Source: Candidatus Zixiibacteriota bacterium | GTDB taxonomy: Bacteria; Zixibacteria; MSB-5A5; JAABVY01 | NCBI GenBank assembly: GCA_011777135.1 | Contig: JAABVY010000316.1 | Coordinates: 297-9,189 of the forward strand | Direction: 5' to 3' | Length of the DNA stretch: 8,893 nucleotides | Part shown: positions 6,577 to 8,893 of the stretch, piece by piece | How positions within the stretch are numbered: position 1 is the stretch's first letter | How the letters are laid out: every line of letters begins with the position of its first letter | Notes under the pieces: generated by a model | The model's database searches: none | What the model saw: the letters and a program-made list of their open reading frames with translations, nothing else | What the model was told of the DNA's origin: nothing | Translations under genes and position numbers: made by a program

Positions 6577-7564
6577 CTTTTTCTTCCTCATGTTCCGACC
6601 GCAATTCTGCCACGGCAGCCTTCAAATCGTCAAGCCCAATTCCATATTTAGCGCTGATAAAAACATATCCTTCGCCCAGCTGCTCTTTCCAGAGCGAAAG
6701 CATTTCCTCATCCCATAGATCGATCTTGTTTATGCAAACGATACTGGGCTTGGTAACCAGACGCCAATTGTATTTCTCCAGCTCCTGTTGTAACACTTTA
6801 TAATCTTCGAGAAAATCATTTTTCTCACCATCCAGAATATAAAGCAGGACCGAAGTCCGTTCGATATGGCGCAGGAACTGCAAGCCCAGGCCCCTTCCCT
6901 CACTTGCTCCATCTATTATTCCGGGAATATCAGCCATCCTGATGGTTTCAAAATCAGCAGTTTTGACAATGCCGATATTGGGGTTGAGAGTTGTAAACGG
7001 ATAATCGGCGATTTTCGGTTTGGCTTCCGACATCGCCTTTAAAAGGCTCGATTTACCCGCATTCGGAAAGCCCACCAATCCGACATCGGCGATAAGTCTG
7101 AGCTCTAATCTTAGTTTCAGGGTCTCTCCCGGCATTCCGGGATCGGCGCGTCTTGGTGACTGATTTGTGGGTGACTTGAAATGCGTATTGCCGCGTCCGC
7201 CGATACCGCCTTTGGCGGCCAGGTACCTATCCTTATCCTCAACCAGATCAGCAAGCAACTGGTCGTTCTCGGCATTGAAAACCATTGTGCCAGGAGGCAC
7301 CTTGATAGTCACATCTTTTCCGTCCTCTCCGCTCTTCTTTCCGCCTTTGCCGGGCTCGCCGTTTTCTGCTTTATATTTCCGCTTGTATTTCAAATCCATG
7401 AGTGTATTGAGATTGCTGTCCACCTGTATATATACCGATCCCCCCTTTCCGCCGTCGCCTCCGTCCGGCCCGCCCTTGGGCACATATTTCTCCCGCCGGA
7501 AGGAAACGCATCCAGGCCCGCCTTTTCCGCTCTGGACTTCAATTTCTACAAGATCTACAAACAT
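6557..7564 (-). CDS. obgE: Obg/CgtA family ribosome-associated GTPase
   Basis: A conserved GTPase that binds the 50S ribosomal subunit, acts in its late assembly, and in several bacteria responds to ppGpp. The glycine-rich Obg fold fills residues 1-157 (GKGGPGCVSFRREK, KGGPDGGDGGKGG and a GGIGGRGNTHFKS stretch). The GTP-binding domain follows: P-loop GFPNAGKSS at 165-173, switch TTLNP at 191-195, DIPG at 212-215 followed by the family-specific IIDGASEGRGLG, NKID at 279-282 and SAK at 304-306. At 335 residues it stops after the G domain with an acidic tail (EHEEEKDEF) and lacks the C-terminal OCT domain found in many Gram-positive Obg proteins. The ATG at 7564 lies 2 bp after the cdaA stop with no clear Shine-Dalgarno, which points to translational coupling. 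Its 3' end overlaps dprA. Confidence 0.97.
   Translation of the reverse strand: MFVDLVEIEVQSGKGGPGCVSFRREKYVPKGGPDGGDGGKGGSVYIQVDSNLNTLMDLKYKRKYKAENGEPGKGGKKSGEDGKDVTIKVPPGTMVFNAENDQLLADLVEDKDRYLAAKGGIGGRGNTHFKSPTNQSPRRADPGMPGETLKLRLELRLIADVGLVGFPNAGKSSLLKAMSEAKPKIADYPFTTLNPNIGIVKTADFETIRMADIPGIIDGASEGRGLGLQFLRHIERTSVLLYILDGEKNDFLEDYKVLQQELEKYNWRLVTKPSIVCINKIDLWDEEMLSLWKEQLGEGYVFISAKYGIGLDDLKAAVAELRSEHEEEKDEFESR
6583..6588 (-). promoter_or_regulatory. Ribosome binding site that decides the dprA start
   Basis: AGGAAG, located inside the end of obgE, stands 6 nt before the ATG at 6576. The upstream in-frame ATG at 6591 has no comparable site in front of it and would itself include this AGGAAG in the coding region. 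This favours 6576 as the start. Confidence 0.6.
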
Positions 7565-7566
7565 TT

Positions 7567-8331
7567 TCAGGACATTTCGAGAATTTCTGTCAAGCTCTCC
7601 CGTAGGGTGAGCTTCTCCAGATCACGCTTGAATTTTCCCTGATAAGTGATTGAAATTGCTCCGGTTTCTTCTGAGACCACCAGGCAGACCGCATCCGATT
7701 CCTCGGTTACACCGATGGCAGCCTTGTGCCTCATACCAAAGAGATTTGCGTAGCGGGGATTCTGGGTCATTGGAAGCACGCATGCGGCAGCCAGTAATTT
7801 TTCATTCCTGATAATTACCGCACCGTCATGCAGTGGTGTATATGGCGTAAAAATTGTCGTCAAAAGATCTGAGGAGACCTCAGCATTGATCTCCCTTCCA
7901 GTAGCGATGATATTTTTCAGACCAACCTGTCTTTCGAGGACTATGAGTCCACCATAGCGCAACTCCGAAAGCCTGATGGCACCTTTGACCACCTCATCGA
8001 TGGCATGCTCCGACTCGCTTTTGACAAAGCGCCGCATGAAGCGGGTATGCCCGATCTGAGCCAGGCCGCCGCGGATTTCAGGCTGAAAGACCACTACCAG
8101 CACAATAAAACCAACCGTGGCAAGGTTGGAAAAGAGCCACTTCAATCCCTCCAGCTGGAACCAGTAGGCCAGAAAAGCAACGATGAAAATAAAGACCAGC
8201 CCGATCATCATCTGGGCCGAACGAGTGCCCTGTACAAGCTCAAGGAGCTTGTAGATGATAAATGCCACGACCAGTACATCGAGAAGATCGATTACCGTAA
8301 AATCCAGGAATTGGTAGCTGAGTATTTCCAT
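7567..8331 (-). CDS. cdaA: Diadenylate cyclase CdaA (membrane-bound c-di-AMP synthase)
   Basis: Condenses two ATP into cyclic di-AMP, a second messenger that in studied bacteria controls potassium and osmolyte transport and wall homeostasis. The protein has 254 residues, slightly shorter than the usual ~270. Three membrane helices are visible at about residues 12-30, 41-57 and 68-84, followed by the conserved VFQPEIR junction and a cytoplasmic DAC domain from about 100. The catalytic DGA motif is at 169-171. The second motif, normally RHR, reads RHK (201-203) within GMRHKAAIG, and VSEETGAISI follows at 219-228. The usual partner genes cdaR (YbbR) and glmM do not follow; obgE starts 2 bp after the TGA stop. 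The start is the ATG at 8331, preceded by GGAAATAAG, a modest ribosome binding site. Identification is secure; activity with the Lys variant is inferred. Confidence 0.96.
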   Translation of the reverse strand: MEILSYQFLDFTVIDLLDVLVVAFIIYKLLELVQGTRSAQMMIGLVFIFIVAFLAYWFQLEGLKWLFSNLATVGFIVLVVVFQPEIRGGLAQIGHTRFMRRFVKSESEHAIDEVVKGAIRLSELRYGGLIVLERQVGLKNIIATGREINAEVSSDLLTTIFTPYTPLHDGAVIIRNEKLLAAACVLPMTQNPRYANLFGMRHKAAIGVTEESDAVCLVVSEETGAISITYQGKFKRDLEKLTLRESLTEILEMS

Positions 8332-8353
8332 CTTATTTCCAGGTTAAAATAAT

Positions 8354-8382
8354 ATAATATTACTATTTTTTATAAATTGCAA
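8354..8382 (-). promoter_or_regulatory. Candidate sigma-70-type promoter ahead of cdaA
   Basis: On the minus strand TTGCAA (8382-8377) is followed after exactly 17 bases by TATTAT (8359-8354), matching the bacterial -35/-10 consensus at 4/6 and 5/6. Transcription would begin near 8347, leaving a short leader of about 16 nt before the cdaA ATG at 8331. It sits in the only real intergenic gap of the window. The region is very AT-rich, so chance matches are expected, and the promoter consensus of this organism is unknown. Confidence 0.35.
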
Positions 8383-8383
8383 G

Positions 8384-8403
8384 CAAACTTGAAAGCAAGT
8401 TGG
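8384..8403 (-). terminator. Weak hairpin just after folP, possible attenuator or inefficient terminator
   Basis: Four bases after the folP stop codon the transcript can fold as CCAACTTG-CTTT-CAAGTTTG: an 8-bp stem with one mismatch and a 4-base loop. The sequence that follows is AT-rich but has no run of U directly after the stem, and the stem is low in GC. A strong intrinsic terminator is therefore unlikely. It may only slow transcription, or may have no role. Confidence 0.25.
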
Positions 8404-8406
8404 ATT

Positions 8407-8893
8407 TTATCGAGAAATGTCGATGTTCGAAAAAGCCCAGAGCGCTTTTTTTGTAGCCAGCACATCATGAACCCGCACAAAATTGGCGCCGTTGGCGACC
8501 GCCGCACAGGCGATGACGAGCGATTGCTCCAGACGTTCTGTTTCCGGGTACTTATTATCGATGGAGAGAAATCGTTTGCGGGAGGCACCCACAATCAGGG
8601 GCAGGCCGAACTTCTTAAATTCCCCAAGCCTGCTGATCAGCTGGAAATTGTTTTGGTAGGTCTTGCCGAAGCCAATGCCTGGATCGAGAATCAAATTGTT
8701 TCTCTTCAGTCCGGCTGCCGCAGCAATACCAATACTCTCTTCGAAGTATTCGCTGACCTCGCCAATCAAATCAGTGTAGACAGGGTTTTTCTGCATGTTT
8801 TTGGGGGTGCCCTTGATATGCATGATTATCACCGGCACATTACGCAACGCTGCCAGCCGGGCCATCTGTCTATCGCCCTTCAAACCGGTAATA
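8407..8893 (-). CDS. folP: Dihydropteroate synthase, C-terminal part (gene cut by right window edge)
   Basis: Makes dihydropteroate from p-aminobenzoate and the pterin pyrophosphate in cytoplasmic folate synthesis. About 161 codons are visible, roughly the last 60% of a usual 270-280 residue protein. The family motifs appear in order: an ITGLKGD segment right at the edge (normally preceded by ND), MHIKGTPKNMQ, LDPGIGFGKT (pterin-binding Asp region), GASRKRF (with the catalytic-region Lys) and RVHD near the C-terminus. The N-terminal NVTPDSFSDGG region lies beyond the window. A TTG at 8883 could be taken as a start, but the reading frame stays open to the edge and the residues before it match the family, so it is an internal Leu. 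The stop is TAA at 8407-8409. The 75 bp gap to cdaA suggests a possible break in transcription, although folP-cdaA adjacency is common in several bacterial groups. Confidence 0.96.
   Translation of the reverse strand, partial: ITGLKGDRQMARLAALRNVPVIIMHIKGTPKNMQKNPVYTDLIGEVSEYFEESIGIAAAAGLKRNNLILDPGIGFGKTYQNNFQLISRLGEFKKFGLPLIVGASRKRFLSIDNKYPETERLEQSLVIACAAVANGANFVRVHDVLATKKALWAFSNIDISR

Noticed and set aside
7167..7642. Two overlapping plus-strand open frames (147 and 153 codons) opposite obgE
   Set aside because: Both lie antisense to the glycine-rich Obg domain, whose GGN codons read as Pro/Ser-rich on the other strand. They are shadows, not genes.
8370..8594. Minus-strand frame of 74 codons across the folP end and the intergenic gap
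   Set aside because: Most of it overlaps the conserved C-terminus of FolP in another frame, and no ribosome binding site or motif supports it.
8883..8892. TTG at 8883 as the start of a short FolP
   Set aside because: The frame stays open to the window edge and the preceding residues (ITG) match the conserved DHPS segment, so the gene simply continues beyond the window.
1..8893. tRNA, rRNA, CRISPR array, insertion sequence or riboswitch
   Set aside because: Coding genes fill nearly the whole window. The only gap is 75 bp and holds none of these, and no repeat array or transposase was seen.

Overview
The window is a single block of ten genes, all read on the minus strand (from high to low coordinates). 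It has almost no non-coding DNA: the only real gap is 75 bp between folP and cdaA. Further on, neighbouring genes overlap or lie 0-18 bp apart, so the nine genes from cdaA to position 8 look like one long operon. I saw no RNA genes, mobile elements, CRISPR arrays or long repeats. Base composition is moderate and looks even by eye, with no obvious transferred island.

In transcription order the genes are: the 3' part of folP (dihydropteroate synthase, cut by the right edge); cdaA (membrane diadenylate cyclase, makes c-di-AMP); obgE (ribosome-associated GTPase); dprA (single-strand DNA processing protein); ptsH (HPr) and ptsI (Enzyme I), the general phosphotransferase proteins; a bifunctional phosphoglucose/phosphomannose isomerase; then three uncharacterised membrane-protein genes. 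The first of these three carries what I recognise as a DUF6754 domain, the second is a six-helix membrane protein, and the third is a two-helix protein with a large domain predicted outside the membrane.

The gene mix suggests a deep-branching free-living bacterium of a poorly cultured lineage. The archaeal-type phosphoglucose/phosphomannose isomerase, the HPr with both His15 and Ser46, and a DUF6754 cluster would fit a Zixibacteria-like (FCB-related) genome. That placement is inference and is weak without a marker-gene tree.

The named genes share a theme of sensing and central sugar metabolism. CdaA and Obg belong to nucleotide-signalling and GTPase control, HPr and Enzyme I pass phosphate from PEP, and the isomerase interconverts hexose 6-phosphates. 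No sugar-specific Enzyme II is present here, so the PTS proteins could be regulatory. The least explained part is positions 8-2345: three tightly coupled genes whose predicted topologies would place one alpha/beta domain on each side of the membrane around a six-helix core.
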